A stretch of 64,000 nucleotides of DNA from Luteolibacter sp. Y139 (GCF_038066715.1 NZ_JBBUKT010000001.1:496001-560000); one strand, 5' to 3'. Positions 34,901 to 43,282 are shown, numbered from the stretch's first letter. Numbers and translations: made by a program. The notes: generated from the letters alone by a model not told the origin.

Positions 34901-35338
34901 GCCGATCTGCCCCCGGAAAAGCAACGCATCATCGTCCAATCGCCAAACCGCGATGCCGCCCTTGAAGGCCGCCAGATTCTCATCGTCGAGGACGATGTCC
35001 GGAACATCTTCGCCCTCACCAGCCTGCTCGAAGGCCGCGGCGTGAAGCTCCAGGTCGCCCGCAATGGCCGCGAAGCCCTCACCGCACTCGACCGCAATCA
35101 TCCTCCCATCGATCTCGTCCTCATGGACGTGATGATGCCGGAAATGGACGGCTTCACCGCCATGCGCGAAATCCGCAAGCGCCCCGAACTCGCCAAGCTG
35201 CCCATCATCGCCCTCACCGCGAAAGCCATGAAGGACGATCAGGAACAATGCCTCGCCGCCGGAGCAAATGACTACCTCTCCAAGCCATTGGACGTGGAGA
35301 AGCTGCTGTCACTGATCCGCGTCTGGATGCCGCGCTGA
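31925..35338 (+). CDS. Hybrid sensor histidine kinase: TM-CHASE3-TM-GAF-HisKA-HATPase-3xREC
   Basis: A 1137-residue membrane kinase. TM1 (LPLYIGLAAAVLFFVLSGYNA) and TM2 (IATAMLGIVLAVSVTWLL) flank a CHASE3 sensor. A GAF domain follows (about 260-385), then a long Glu/Gln coiled coil, HisKA with H489 in SHELRTPLNSS, HATPase with the G boxes DTGIGI and GGTGLGLSIS, and three receiver domains with phosphoacceptor aspartates D798, D920 and D1068. The last receiver (VLMDVMMPEMDG) is the most canonical. It heads an operon with CheR (4-nt gap), CheB and a second kinase, so it is likely a hub for a chemosensory-like phosphorelay. The start at 31925 was preferred; upstream codons read through the inverted repeat. 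Confidence 0.92.
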   Translation: MPNQPAPRPGLSSSPTSRQGRLPLYIGLAAAVLFFVLSGYNARRNTEALREGFQQVAHTHDVISALEKMVTLMKDAETGQRGFVISGDQDYLQPYHAARTALDSEMARLRDLVKDNTVQKRFLSDVEVLVEAKMKELAETIALRRDQGFDPARAMVMTNRGKLTMDDLRAKIASMEEEENRVRQQRIAEMENAHHIAISSGIATAMLGIVLAVSVTWLLRRAMIQRRHQEWLQAGRLELTEAISGERELHAMGEIILTFLTRYVGAHAGAFFARRDGQFKRTAMMGVPLNAGVPEKFDTGEGLLGRAVQEKTTLRIDDVPPNYLTVGSGLGQGTPRHLLIFPTSTDGLVNAVIELGFLHSLDGRQEEFLRQISEPVGVAVKSALYREHLQALLSETQQQAEELQAQGEELRVSNEELEEQGRALRESQARLEQQQIEMEQTNAQLEEQASTLEDQKEQLTRSKDALEIQARAVEQASRYKSDFLANMSHELRTPLNSSLILAKLLGDNRVGNLNEEQVKYARTIESAGNDLLELINDVLDLAKIEAGHMVIKPVTISPTELVASLRGTFDPIASQRSLHLTMEVAPGTPATFDTDSQRLEQVLKNLLSNALKFTEHGNVSLTVKPAGQGRIAFAVEDTGIGIAPEQQRLIFEPFQQADSTTERKYGGTGLGLSISRELTRLLGGEMTLISEPGKGSTFTVIIPEVHSGPRIVEVARLIPEPAPPATREPLVVVSRTTDDREALSDNARLILVVEDDQKFAQILVDLAHEMDFQCLVAPTAKDALKLAREHRPGAVLLDVGLPDDSGLLVLEQLKGDPRTRHIPVHVVSGSDYTQTAMALGAAGYMLKPVKREQLVEAFRQLEDRLTGKMQRVLVVEDDAVQADAMQKLLGSHDVETVAVRTAADCLEKLKGSTFDCMVLDLSLPDSSGFDLLETLSTEDIYSFPPVIVYTGRELDADEEQKLRRYSRSIIIKGAKSPERLLDEVSLFLHQVVADLPPEKQRIIVQSPNRDAALEGRQILIVEDDVRNIFALTSLLEGRGVKLQVARNGREALTALDRNHPPIDLVLMDVMMPEMDGFTAMREIRKRPELAKLPIIALTAKAMKDDQEQCLAAGANDYLSKPLDVEKLLSLIRVWMPR

Positions 35339-35342
35339 TGCC

Positions 35343-36170
35343 ATGAGATCCGAAGCCACCCAGTCCGACGATCTCGAGCTGCGCCTGCTGCTCGAAGCGA
35401 TCCACGAGAAGTCCCGCTACGACTTCCGCGACTACTCGCACGCCTCGCTCAAGCGGCGGCTGGTGCAGGCCAGGGACCGCTTCAATTGCGCCAGCTTCTC
35501 CCAGCTTCAGCACCGCGTGCTCCATGACCCCAGCTTCATCGCCGAGCTCCTGCCCTACCTCACCGTGCAGGTCAGCGAGCTCTTCCGGGATCCATCGTAC
35601 TTCATGGCGCTGCGCACTCAGGTCATCCCCCACCTGCGGACCTACCCCTCGCTGAAGGTCTGGGTCGCCGGCTGCAGCGCCGGCGAGGAACTCTACTCGC
35701 TCGCCATCCTCTTCCGCGAGGAGGGCCTGGAAAGCCGCACCATCTTCTACGCCACCGACATCAATGTGGACGCGCTTAAGAAGGCCGAGGCTGGCGTCTA
35801 CGAGTTGGACCGCCTCGCGCTCTTCACCGAAAACCATCGCAAGGCTGGCGGGAAGGCATCCCTCTCGAACTACTACACCGCCGCCTACGGCCACGCGAAA
35901 TTCGACAAGGACCTTCGCGCCCGCACCGTCTTCTCGGATCACAGCCTGGTCTCGGACGCGGTCTTCGCCGAGACCCACCTCATTTCTTGCCGGAATGTGA
36001 TGATCTATTTCAACCGCGAGCTCCAGGACCGCGCCATCGGCCTGTTCAAGGACTCGCTGGCGCGCCGTGGATTCCTCGGCATTGGTGCCAAGGAAAGCCT
36101 CCGCTTCTCCGCTCACGCCACCGCCTTCACCGACTTCGATCGCGAACAACGCATCTACCAGAAAGCATGA
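35343..36170 (+). CDS. CheR-type protein-glutamate methyltransferase
   Basis: A 275-residue methyltransferase. The N-terminal helical domain (about 10-75, with YSHASLKRRLVQAR) is followed by SELFRDPSYF and the SAM-binding motif AGCSAGEELYSLAI (109-122), and by the CheR signature RNVMIYF at 217-223. It would use S-adenosylmethionine to methylate glutamate residues on a receptor or kinase. No MCP is encoded in the window, so the substrate may be the CHASE3 kinase or a protein elsewhere. Its ATG is 4 nt after the kinase stop, and its stop overlaps the CheB ATG. Confidence 0.93.
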   Translation: MRSEATQSDDLELRLLLEAIHEKSRYDFRDYSHASLKRRLVQARDRFNCASFSQLQHRVLHDPSFIAELLPYLTVQVSELFRDPSYFMALRTQVIPHLRTYPSLKVWVAGCSAGEELYSLAILFREEGLESRTIFYATDINVDALKKAEAGVYELDRLALFTENHRKAGGKASLSNYYTAAYGHAKFDKDLRARTVFSDHSLVSDAVFAETHLISCRNVMIYFNRELQDRAIGLFKDSLARRGFLGIGAKESLRFSAHATAFTDFDREQRIYQKA

Positions 36171-36757
36171 ACCCGACCCCTCCTTCAGCCGTCGTGATCG
36201 GCGCCTCGGTCGGTGCCGTTCAGGCGCTTTCGATCATCCTCCCCCGGCTCCCGGAAAACTATCCGCTGCCGGTGTTCGTGGCCGTTCACGTCCCGCCCGA
36301 CAAGCGCAGCGCCCTGGCCGATCTCTTTGCCTCCCGCTGCGCCGTGACGGTGAAGGAGGCAGAAGACAAGGAACCCGTCTGCCCCGGCACGGTTTATTTC
36401 GCACCGGCAGACTACCACCTCCTCGTCGAAGAAGACTTCACGCTCTCCCTCTCCAGCGATGAGCCGGTCCTCTACTCGCGCCCCGCGATCGATGTCCTCT
36501 TCGAATCCGCCGCGGATGCCTACGGGGATTCACTCACCGGCATCATCCTCACCGGTGCCAGCGCCGATGGCGCCCGTGGCCTGCAAGCCGTCCACGCCGC
36601 CGGTGGCTTCACCATGGTGCAAGCTCCCGACACCGCCGAAGGCTCGGCGATGCCTCTCGCCGCCCTCGCCGCCTGCCCGGAAGCACGCGCCTTCACCCTC
36701 GAGGAAATCTCCTTGGTTCTCCTTTCCACGTCGCAACCCGTGACCTCCACGCCATGA
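36167..36757 (+). CDS. CheB-type protein-glutamate methylesterase (no receiver domain)
   Basis: A 196-residue stand-alone methylesterase domain without the usual N-terminal receiver. The catalytic triad is visible: S14 in IGASVGAVQAL, H41 in VAVHVPPDKRSALADL and D134 in ILTGASADGARGL. The usual GAS-x-GG loop has Ala in the second Gly position. It would remove methyl groups added by the CheR next to it, and since it lacks a receiver its control must come from protein contact, perhaps with the flanking kinases. It overlaps CheR (36167-36170) and the next kinase (36754-36757) by 4 nt each, so all are translationally coupled. Confidence 0.92.
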   Translation: MNPTPPSAVVIGASVGAVQALSIILPRLPENYPLPVFVAVHVPPDKRSALADLFASRCAVTVKEAEDKEPVCPGTVYFAPADYHLLVEEDFTLSLSSDEPVLYSRPAIDVLFESAADAYGDSLTGIILTGASADGARGLQAVHAAGGFTMVQAPDTAEGSAMPLAALAACPEARAFTLEEISLVLLSTSQPVTSTP

Positions 36758-38289
36758 CAGCCCCGCCTCCGATCAAGTTCCTGCTGGTCGATGATCGCGA
36801 AGCCAATCTGGTCGCGCTGACCGGACTCCTTCAACGCGATGGACTGGAGCTGCTCACCGCCCGCTCCGGCCCCGAAGCCTTGGAACTCCTGCTCATTCAC
36901 GATATCGCCCTCGCCCTGATCGATGTCCAGATGCCGGAGATGAATGGCTTTGAACTCGCCGAACTCATGCGCGGCACCGAGCGCACGCGCAAGGTCCCCA
37001 TCATCTTCCTCACCGCCGGCGCGGTCGATTCCCAACGCCGCATCCGTGGCTACGAAACCGGCGCCGTCGATTTCCTCGCCAAGCCCATCGACGCGGACAG
37101 CCTGCTGAACAAGGCCGCCACCTTCCTCGAGCTTGCCCGCCAACGCCAGGCCCTCGCCGAGAGCAATGCCAAGCTCGCCGAAGCCGATCGCCGCAAGGAC
37201 GAGTTCCTCGCCATGCTTGCCCACGAGTTGCGCAACCCGCTCGCCCCGATGCGCAACGTCACCGAAATCCTCCGCTCACAGGATATCAAGCCCGAGGACC
37301 GCGACCGCGCCCACCAGGTGCTCGAACGTCAGATCGAGAACATGAGCCGGATGATCGATGACCTCCTCGACGTCTCCCGCATCACCGAAGGAAAGATCGA
37401 ACTGCGCCGGACCCCGGTGCGGCTCGATACCATCCTCAATGCCGCCGTCCATCTCGTGCGCCCCGTCGCCGACGCAAACGGCCAGCAGCTCATCGTCAAT
37501 CTTCCCTCCGAGCCGGTAGTCCTCGATGCCGATCCGACACGCCTCGAACAAGTCTTCGGCAACCTCCTTCACAACGCCTGCAAATACGGAGGCAAGGACT
37601 GCCGCATCGAACTCAGCGCAGAGAAACACGGCGACGAGGTCAGCGTGACCGTGCGCGACAACGGCCCCGGCATCGCACCGGACCTCCTGCCACGCGTCTT
37701 CGATCTCTTCGTCCAATCCAGCCGCACCCTCGATCGCGCCCACGGCGGCCTCGGCATCGGCCTCACCGTCGTCCATCGCCTCGTAAAGCTCCACGGTGGC
37801 AGCGTGAAAGCCCATAGCGATGGCTTGGGACATGGCAGTGAATTCGTCGTGCGCTTGCCCACTATCACTCCCGCAACGACTCACATCGAGGAACCGGAAC
37901 CCACCCGCGAAGCCGGCAGCCTGCGCCTCCTGATCGTGGACGACAATCAGGACGCCGCCGTCACCCTCGCCATGCTCCAGGAGTTGGATGGCCACGTCAC
38001 CCGCGTCACCCACTCCGGCCCCGAAGCCCTCGAAGCCGTCCCCGGCTTCAAGCCCGAGGTCGTCCTGTTAGACATCGGCCTCCCCGACATGGATGGCTAC
38101 GAGGTTGTGCGACGCCTCCGCACCATGCCCGGCATGCAGGACGCCTTCGTCGTCGCCATGACCGGCTACGGCAGCGATGAAGACCGCGCCCTCGCCGCCC
38201 AAGCCGGCTTCGACGAACACCTCGTCAAACCCCCGGACCTCCAGCTCCTCAGCAAGTGGCTCAAGGAACGCGCCACGACTGTCGCCTGA
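36754..38289 (+). CDS. Receiver-histidine kinase-receiver hybrid protein
   Basis: A 511-residue soluble kinase with no TM helix. The N-terminal REC has D57 in LALIDVQMPEMNG, then a short coiled coil and HisKA with H157 in LAHELRNPL. HATPase boxes are NLLHNACKYGG, DNGPGIAP and GGLGIGLTVV. The C-terminal REC has D440 in VLLDIGLPDMDG. Such REC-HK-REC proteins usually take phosphate from another kinase and pass it on. As last gene of the kinase-CheR-CheB operon it is the natural partner of the membrane kinase. No HPt domain is seen in the cluster, so transfer between the hybrid kinases needs a protein from elsewhere or direct contact. Confidence 0.93.
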   Translation: MTAPPPIKFLLVDDREANLVALTGLLQRDGLELLTARSGPEALELLLIHDIALALIDVQMPEMNGFELAELMRGTERTRKVPIIFLTAGAVDSQRRIRGYETGAVDFLAKPIDADSLLNKAATFLELARQRQALAESNAKLAEADRRKDEFLAMLAHELRNPLAPMRNVTEILRSQDIKPEDRDRAHQVLERQIENMSRMIDDLLDVSRITEGKIELRRTPVRLDTILNAAVHLVRPVADANGQQLIVNLPSEPVVLDADPTRLEQVFGNLLHNACKYGGKDCRIELSAEKHGDEVSVTVRDNGPGIAPDLLPRVFDLFVQSSRTLDRAHGGLGIGLTVVHRLVKLHGGSVKAHSDGLGHGSEFVVRLPTITPATTHIEEPEPTREAGSLRLLIVDDNQDAAVTLAMLQELDGHVTRVTHSGPEALEAVPGFKPEVVLLDIGLPDMDGYEVVRRLRTMPGMQDAFVVAMTGYGSDEDRALAAQAGFDEHLVKPPDLQLLSKWLKERATTVA

Positions 38290-38290
38290 C

Positions 38291-38460
38291 GCCGTAGCGG
38301 AACGGCTGCGCCGTTCCGGCAGGGCGAGGCTTCAATACGAGTCGCCGCCTTCAATTAAAGTTCTTCAGGGCCAACGGCCCGGCAAGCCCTAAGCCCAGCC
38401 CATCGGGCTGGGTTTTCGAACGCCACGCACGGCGGCCTGTAGGGCCGCGAGACGTGCACG
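38291..38460. repeat. Palindromic repeat cluster
   Basis: Units seen: GTAGCGGAACGGCTGCGCCGTTCCGG (starts about 38294; the same unit recurs at 47227), GGGCC-AA-CGGCCC (38368-38380), CCCAGCCC-AT-CGGGCTGGG (about 38394-38412) and GGCGGCCTGTAGGGCCGCGAGACGTG (about 38432-38457). The last three are the same composite repeat as at 24469, 53297 and 59259. No gene between 38290 and 38468. Confidence 0.75.
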
Positions 38461-38468
38461 GCCCACCC

Positions 38469-39647
38469 CTACAAAATCCCCGCCGCCATCCCCCGCGCCC
38501 ACGCATCCGCCTCAATCACCCCATCCAGCGAACACGCCGGGGCCACCTCATGCGCATGCATCGTCTCCCCAACGATCCGCCAGATATCCGGAAACCGGAT
38601 CCTCCCCTCGATAAACGCATCCACCGCCACCTCGTTCGCCGCGTTGAAAACCGCCGGCAGCGTCCCACCGGTTAGACCCGCCTCCCGCGCCAAGCCCAGC
38701 GCCGGGAAATCCCCATGCCGCGGCTCTTCGAAATCCAGCTTCGCCAGCTTCGCGAAATCCAGCGGCTGCAAGCCACCCTTCACCCGCTCCGGCCACGTCA
38801 GCGCATACTGGATCGGGAAGCACATGTCCGTCTTGCTCATCTGCGCCAGCACCGAGCCATCGATGAACTCCACCATCGAGTGAACGATGCTCTGCGGATG
38901 CACCACCACGTCCACCCGCTCCATCCCGATCCCAAACAGCCAGCGCGCCTCGATCATCTCCAGCCCCTTGTTGAACAGCGTCGCCGAGTCGATCGTGATC
39001 TTGCGCCCCATGTCCCACGTCGGGTGCTTGAGCGCCTGCTCCAGCGTCACCTCCACCAGCTTCTCCGCCGGCCAAGTCCGGAAAGGACCGCCCGACGCTG
39101 TTAGAATCAGCCGAGAGACTTCTTTCTCCCCACCACGATGCCCGTCCAAGCACTGGAATATCGCGTTGTGCTCGCTATCGATCGGCAGCAGCGTCACGCC
39201 TTTCGCCTTCGCCGCGGTCGTGACGATCTCGCCCGCCATCACCAGGATCTCCTTCGAAGCCACCGCGAGATCCTTCCCCGCCTCGATCGCCGCCAGCGCG
39301 GGCTTGAGACCGGCCGTGCCAATGATCGCCACCAGCACCGCGTCCGCCTCTTCCATCGTCGCGAGTTCCGCGAGACCCTCGGGACCTGCCAAAATCGTCA
39401 CATCCGATGGCACCAGCCCGCGCAAGGTTTCCACCTTAGTGGTATCGCACAGCGCCACCCGCTTCACGCCCGTCTCCCGCACCTGCGCCGCCAGCGCTTC
39501 CACGCTGCCATTCGCCGCCAGGCCGATGAGTTCGATCCGTTCCGGCAGCAATCTCGCCACCTCCAGCGTCGAGCGCCCGATCGATCCCGTGGAACCGAGC
39601 AGGACCACTTTCTTGCGTGCCGGCGCGGCGTTCAGGGCGTCATCCAT
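38469..39647 (-). CDS. dxr: 1-deoxy-D-xylulose-5-phosphate reductoisomerase
   Basis: A 392-residue enzyme of the MEP isoprenoid pathway that turns DXP into MEP with NADPH. The NADP motif LLGSTGSIGRSTLEV lies at about 15-29. Substrate and metal residues are in ASKEILVMAG, IDSEHNAIFQCL, TASGGPFR, HPTWDMGRKITIDSATLFNKGLE and FNAANEVAVDAF, all normally conserved. The ATG at 39647 overlaps the end of cdsA by 16 nt, so the two are co-transcribed, a common arrangement (cdsA-dxr). The isoprenyl diphosphate synthase of the same pathway is at 2072-2953. Downstream is a palindromic repeat cluster. Confidence 0.97.
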   Translation of the reverse strand: MDDALNAAPARKKVVLLGSTGSIGRSTLEVARLLPERIELIGLAANGSVEALAAQVRETGVKRVALCDTTKVETLRGLVPSDVTILAGPEGLAELATMEEADAVLVAIIGTAGLKPALAAIEAGKDLAVASKEILVMAGEIVTTAAKAKGVTLLPIDSEHNAIFQCLDGHRGGEKEVSRLILTASGGPFRTWPAEKLVEVTLEQALKHPTWDMGRKITIDSATLFNKGLEMIEARWLFGIGMERVDVVVHPQSIVHSMVEFIDGSVLAQMSKTDMCFPIQYALTWPERVKGGLQPLDFAKLAKLDFEEPRHGDFPALGLAREAGLTGGTLPAVFNAANEVAVDAFIEGRIRFPDIWRIVGETMHAHEVAPACSLDGVIEADAWARGMAAGIL

Positions 39648-40594
39648 TTGAGATAAAAATAAAGCACGGGCGCGGTGAAGCAGAGACTGTCGATCAGGTC
39701 GAGCGCACCGCCAATCCCCGGCAGCATGGCCCCGGAGTCCTTCACGTTGAGGCTGCGTTTCACCACACTCTCCGCGAGGTCGCCCACCACCGCGAGCAGG
39801 CACAGCACGATGCTGAGCACGATCACATGAGTCCAGCTACCGAGCACATGCAGCCCGGTGGCAAAGTTCGGCATGTCCTCCTTGAAGAGCGCATACAGCC
39901 CGCAACCCGCAAGCAGCGCGAAGAAGATCGCACCACCAAATCCCTGCCACGTCTTCCCCGGGCTCACATGCGGGATCATCTTATGCTTCCCGATCATCGA
40001 GCCCACGATGTAGGCGCCCATGTCCGTGAATTTCGTCACCGCGATCATCCACAGCAGCACCATCGCCCCGGGAACTTCACCCGGCCCGGGCACCAGGAAA
40101 ACCAACCGCGCCGCGAAGTTGAAAAGAAAGGCGAGGTAAACAAATCCGAGCAAATTCGAGGCGACCGTCTGCAGCCCCTCCAAGCCACGGATCGGATACC
40201 GGAGTTGGAGGAAAAACGACCCCGCGAGCGCGGCGAAAATCGCGGCCCCGTCGAACCACTCCTGCAGCGCGGCGATCCTCAGCCGCGCCGCACCCGTCAG
40301 ATCCATCCCCGTCGCCGCTACATGATCCGTGGCTAACAGCATCCAGTAGAGCACCGCGGAATACACCGCCGCCAGCAGGATGCCGTAGCGCGGGAAGCAC
40401 TTCACCCCGCCCGCCTTCAGCATCCGGAAATATTCCACCGTGGCGATCAGAGTGAGCACCCCGATCAGTCCGACGTAGGCCCACGCCCACCGGCTCGCGA
40501 AGCCCGCCGCCACCACTCCCCACAGCCCCAGCGTGCTCGCACTGCGGCGCAGGAAAACGGCACGTTTTGAATTATCCGGGGCTGGGCTTGGCAT
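39632..40594 (-). CDS. cdsA: Phosphatidate cytidylyltransferase (CDP-diglyceride synthase)
   Basis: A 320-residue membrane enzyme forming CDP-diacylglycerol from phosphatidate and CTP, the entry to bacterial phospholipid synthesis. Several hydrophobic helices precede the signature SVVKRSLNVKDSGAMLPGIGGALDLIDSL. The common PGHGGxxDRxD form reads here PGIGGALDLID, with His and Arg replaced. I recall a similar departure in chlamydial CdsA, which fits a PVC-group organism. The rest (TKFTDMGAYIVGSMIGKHKM, SPGKTWQGFGG) is canonical. First gene of the cdsA-dxr unit; its ATG at 40594 is followed upstream by a 141-nt divergent gap to the EF-hand gene. Confidence 0.93.
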   Translation of the reverse strand: MPSPAPDNSKRAVFLRRSASTLGLWGVVAAGFASRWAWAYVGLIGVLTLIATVEYFRMLKAGGVKCFPRYGILLAAVYSAVLYWMLLATDHVAATGMDLTGAARLRIAALQEWFDGAAIFAALAGSFFLQLRYPIRGLEGLQTVASNLLGFVYLAFLFNFAARLVFLVPGPGEVPGAMVLLWMIAVTKFTDMGAYIVGSMIGKHKMIPHVSPGKTWQGFGGAIFFALLAGCGLYALFKEDMPNFATGLHVLGSWTHVIVLSIVLCLLAVVGDLAESVVKRSLNVKDSGAMLPGIGGALDLIDSLCFTAPVLYFYLKWMTP

Positions 40595-40735
40595 CCGCGC
40601 GCATCCAAGACGCCGGGGCCGGTCGAGGCAATTTCATTCGGTAGCGCAACCTTGCAATAAAGACCGGGTTTTCCCGCTCAACAACGGACGGCCGCCCGTA
40701 ACGATTCCCAGAAACCAACCAACCGATAAGATACG

Positions 40736-41257
40736 ATGAATACGACCCTCAGCATGATCGCCCTCGCGCTCGCCGGCACTCTCGCCGTTCACGCCCAAGA
40801 GCCCGCCCCCGATGGCGGACAGCGCCGCGGCGGTCGCCAACTCCCGCCACAAGTCGTCAAGGAGTTCGACAAGGACGGCGACGGCAAGCTCAGCGACGAC
40901 GAAGCCAAGGCCGCCCGCGAAGCCATGCAGGCCCGCCGCGCCGAGGCTGAAAAGAAGCGCCTTGAGAAGTACGACACCGACAAGGACGGCAAGCTCAGCG
41001 AAGAGGAAACCAAGGCCATGCGCGCCGACCTCGAAGCCAAGCACAAGGCACTCGTCGAGAAGTACGACGCCGACAAGGACGGCAAGCTCAGCCCCGAGGA
41101 AATCAAGGCCGCCCGCGACGCTGGCGAAGAAATTCCTCAATTCCGCCCGATGGGTGGCGGACGCGGCCAAGGCGGCCCCGGCGGCGAAGGCCGTCCGAAC
41201 CGCCGCGGCGGTCAAGACGGTGGCCAGGGCGGTGGCGAAAAGCCAGCCGGCGAATAA
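40736..41257 (+). CDS. Secreted EF-hand protein with Gly-rich tail
   Basis: A 173-residue protein with signal peptide (MNTTLSMIALALAGTLAVHA). Three EF-hand loops of the calmodulin type are visible, DKDGDGKLSDDE, DTDKDGKLSEEE and DADKDGKLSPEE, each with D-x-D/N-x-D-G spacing and final Glu, in a helical Lys/Glu-rich region. The last 40 residues are Gly/Arg/Gln-rich (GGGRGQGGPGGEGRPN). It probably binds calcium outside the cytoplasm. It is unrelated in sequence to the EF-hand triplet at 44752-46559 except for the motif. A strong terminator follows the stop. Confidence 0.85.
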   Translation: MNTTLSMIALALAGTLAVHAQEPAPDGGQRRGGRQLPPQVVKEFDKDGDGKLSDDEAKAAREAMQARRAEAEKKRLEKYDTDKDGKLSEEETKAMRADLEAKHKALVEKYDADKDGKLSPEEIKAARDAGEEIPQFRPMGGGRGQGGPGGEGRPNRRGGQDGGQGGGEKPAGE

Positions 41258-41269
41258 GCCAACTACTTG

Positions 41270-41308
41270 AAAAAAGCCCGGGGCGCACACGTCGCTCCGG
41301 GCTTTTTT
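41270..41308 (+). terminator. Rho-independent terminator after the EF-hand gene
   Basis: AAAAAAGCCCGG (41270-41281) pairs with CCGGGCTTTTTT (41297-41308) around a 15-nt loop; 13 nt after the stop codon, and the T-tract is complete. The A-tract makes it usable in both directions. Confidence 0.88.
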
Positions 41309-41510
41309 GTCGATTTCCCCCTGCTTTCAGGCCGGTCAAAACGGCTTTTTCGCCCCACCCCGGAGCTGGCCCGATCCATGAGACCGCCTCACTTTTCCCT
41401 AGAGCATTCTGCATCCTCCCCGGGGACCGGTGGCATGAAACGCGCTTGAACCGCTCCGCCCCCCGCTCCATCTTCCGCGCCCCGGCTCCGGGAGCCCTTG
41501 TTTCGCTTCA

Positions 41511-43250
41511 ATGTCCTCATCCATCCAGATCCCCGAAGACGCCCCCTTTTCCGCCGAGCAGCGCGTGTGGCTCGGCCAGTTTCTTTCCAACCTGCTGGCA
41601 AATGCCACCGCCGGTGCAGGTGCCGCCGCACCCGCTGGTCCGGCCGTCCCGGTGACGATTCTGTGGGGTTCCCAGACCGGCAATGCCGAGGGCCTCGCCA
41701 AGAAACTGGTGAAGACCTTCAAGAAGGGAAATTTCGAGCCGGAAGTCTTCGATATGGCCGCCTATGACAAGGGCCGCCTCCCGCAGGAGAAAAACCTGCT
41801 CATCATCACTTCCACCTACGGCGACGGCGAACCGCCTGACAATGCCGCCGAGCTCTACAACTGGCTCCTCAGCGAGGCTCCGCCCCGTCTGGAAGGCGTC
41901 CAGTTCTCCGTCCTCGCCCTCGGCGACACGAACTACCCGGACTTCTGCAAGTGCGGCATCGATTTCGATACCCGCCTCGAGCAGCTCGGCGCGACCCGTT
42001 TCTTCAGCCGCATCGATAGCGACGTCGACTACGACGGCCCCTTCAAGCAGTGGTCGGACGGCATCGTCGGCCTGCTCGCTCCCGCCGGCGCTCCCTCCTC
42101 GAACGGAGCCGCCGTCGAGCAACTCGAAACCGGCTACTCGAAGAAGAACCCCTTCCCTTCTCCGATCGTCCAGAATTTCAACCTGAACGGTCCCGGCGAA
42201 AAGCAGACGAACCACGTCGCCCTCTCGCTCGAAGGCTCCGGTCTGGAGTACGAAGTCGGCGATGCCCTCGGCGTCTACCCGCAGAATCCGCCATCCGTGG
42301 TGGACGAAATCCTCGCCGCGCTCCCCTTCAATACCAAGGTCTCCGTCCCGCTTCCCGATGGCGGCGAGTCGACCCTCCGCGATGCCCTGATCTCGACCTA
42401 CGACATCGGCACGCTGAACAAGTCGCTGATCCAAAAGTGGCAGGCCCGCAGCGGTTCGCCCTTCCTGCGCTCGCTCGTCCAAGCCGATGACAAGAAGGCA
42501 TGGGACGACTTCTGCTGGGGCCGCGACCTCATCGACCTCGTCATCGATCACCCCGCCGACTTCACGGATGCCGAGGACTTCGTCGCCACCCTGAAGAAGC
42601 TCCAGCCGCGCCTCTACTCGATCGCCTCCAGCCCGAAGGCCCACCCCGGCGAGGTCCACCTCTGCGTCGGCATCGTCCGCTACAATACCTTCGGCCGGAA
42701 GCGCGGCGGCATCTGCTCCACCTTCCTCTCCGACCGCGCCAATGGCGTGCAGCCCGGCGTCTTCGTCCACTCGAACAAGGCCTTCCGCCTTCCCGAAAAC
42801 GGCGACACGCCCGTCATCATGGTCGGCCCCGGCACCGGCATCGCCCCCTTCCGCGCCTTCCTCGAAGAGCGCAAGGCCACCGCTGCCAAGGGCGCCAACT
42901 GGCTCTTCTTCGGCAATCCCTACAGCAAGACCGACTACCTCTACGCCGACGAACTAACCGCCTTCCAGAAGGACGGCACCCTCGGCAAGCTCGACCTCGC
43001 CTGGTCGCGTGATCAGAAGGAAAAGGTCTACGTCCAGAACCTCATGGTCCAGCAGGGCGCAGAGCTCTGGAAGTGGTTCCAGGATGGCGCCGCCTTCTAC
43101 GTCTGCGGCGATGCCTCCCGCATGGCCAAGGACGTCGACGCCGCCCTCCACACCATCGCCGAGCAACACGGCGGCCTCTCCAAGGACGACGCCGCCGCCT
43201 GGGTCAACCAGCTCAAGAAAGACAAGCGCTACCTCCGCGACGTCTACTAA
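41511..43250 (+). CDS. cysJ: Diflavin reductase, sulfite reductase flavoprotein (CysJ-type)
   Basis: A 579-residue diflavin protein that would pass electrons from NADPH through FAD and FMN to a partner such as sulfite reductase hemoprotein. After a short N-terminal helix, the flavodoxin domain (about 48-195) has GSQTGNAEGLAKKL and STYGDGEPPDNA. The FAD part has RLYSIASSP and GGICSTFLS. The NADPH part has GPGTGIAPFRAFLEER, then YVCGDASRMAKDV and a C-terminal aromatic DVY. Length matches CysJ and related cytochrome P450 reductase-like enzymes. No CysI or P450 gene is adjacent, so the partner is elsewhere. A perfect terminator hairpin follows. The ATG at 41511 is the first in-frame start. Confidence 0.9.
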   Translation: MSSSIQIPEDAPFSAEQRVWLGQFLSNLLANATAGAGAAAPAGPAVPVTILWGSQTGNAEGLAKKLVKTFKKGNFEPEVFDMAAYDKGRLPQEKNLLIITSTYGDGEPPDNAAELYNWLLSEAPPRLEGVQFSVLALGDTNYPDFCKCGIDFDTRLEQLGATRFFSRIDSDVDYDGPFKQWSDGIVGLLAPAGAPSSNGAAVEQLETGYSKKNPFPSPIVQNFNLNGPGEKQTNHVALSLEGSGLEYEVGDALGVYPQNPPSVVDEILAALPFNTKVSVPLPDGGESTLRDALISTYDIGTLNKSLIQKWQARSGSPFLRSLVQADDKKAWDDFCWGRDLIDLVIDHPADFTDAEDFVATLKKLQPRLYSIASSPKAHPGEVHLCVGIVRYNTFGRKRGGICSTFLSDRANGVQPGVFVHSNKAFRLPENGDTPVIMVGPGTGIAPFRAFLEERKATAAKGANWLFFGNPYSKTDYLYADELTAFQKDGTLGKLDLAWSRDQKEKVYVQNLMVQQGAELWKWFQDGAAFYVCGDASRMAKDVDAALHTIAEQHGGLSKDDAAAWVNQLKKDKRYLRDVY

Positions 43251-43282
43251 CAGCTGCCCCAAAAAGAAGCCTCACCTTTCAC

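Noticed and set aside
33968..35248. Minus-strand frame of 426 codons over the receiver domains
   Set aside because: Antisense shadow of canonical receiver sequences, Gly/Asp/Glu-rich with no motifs.
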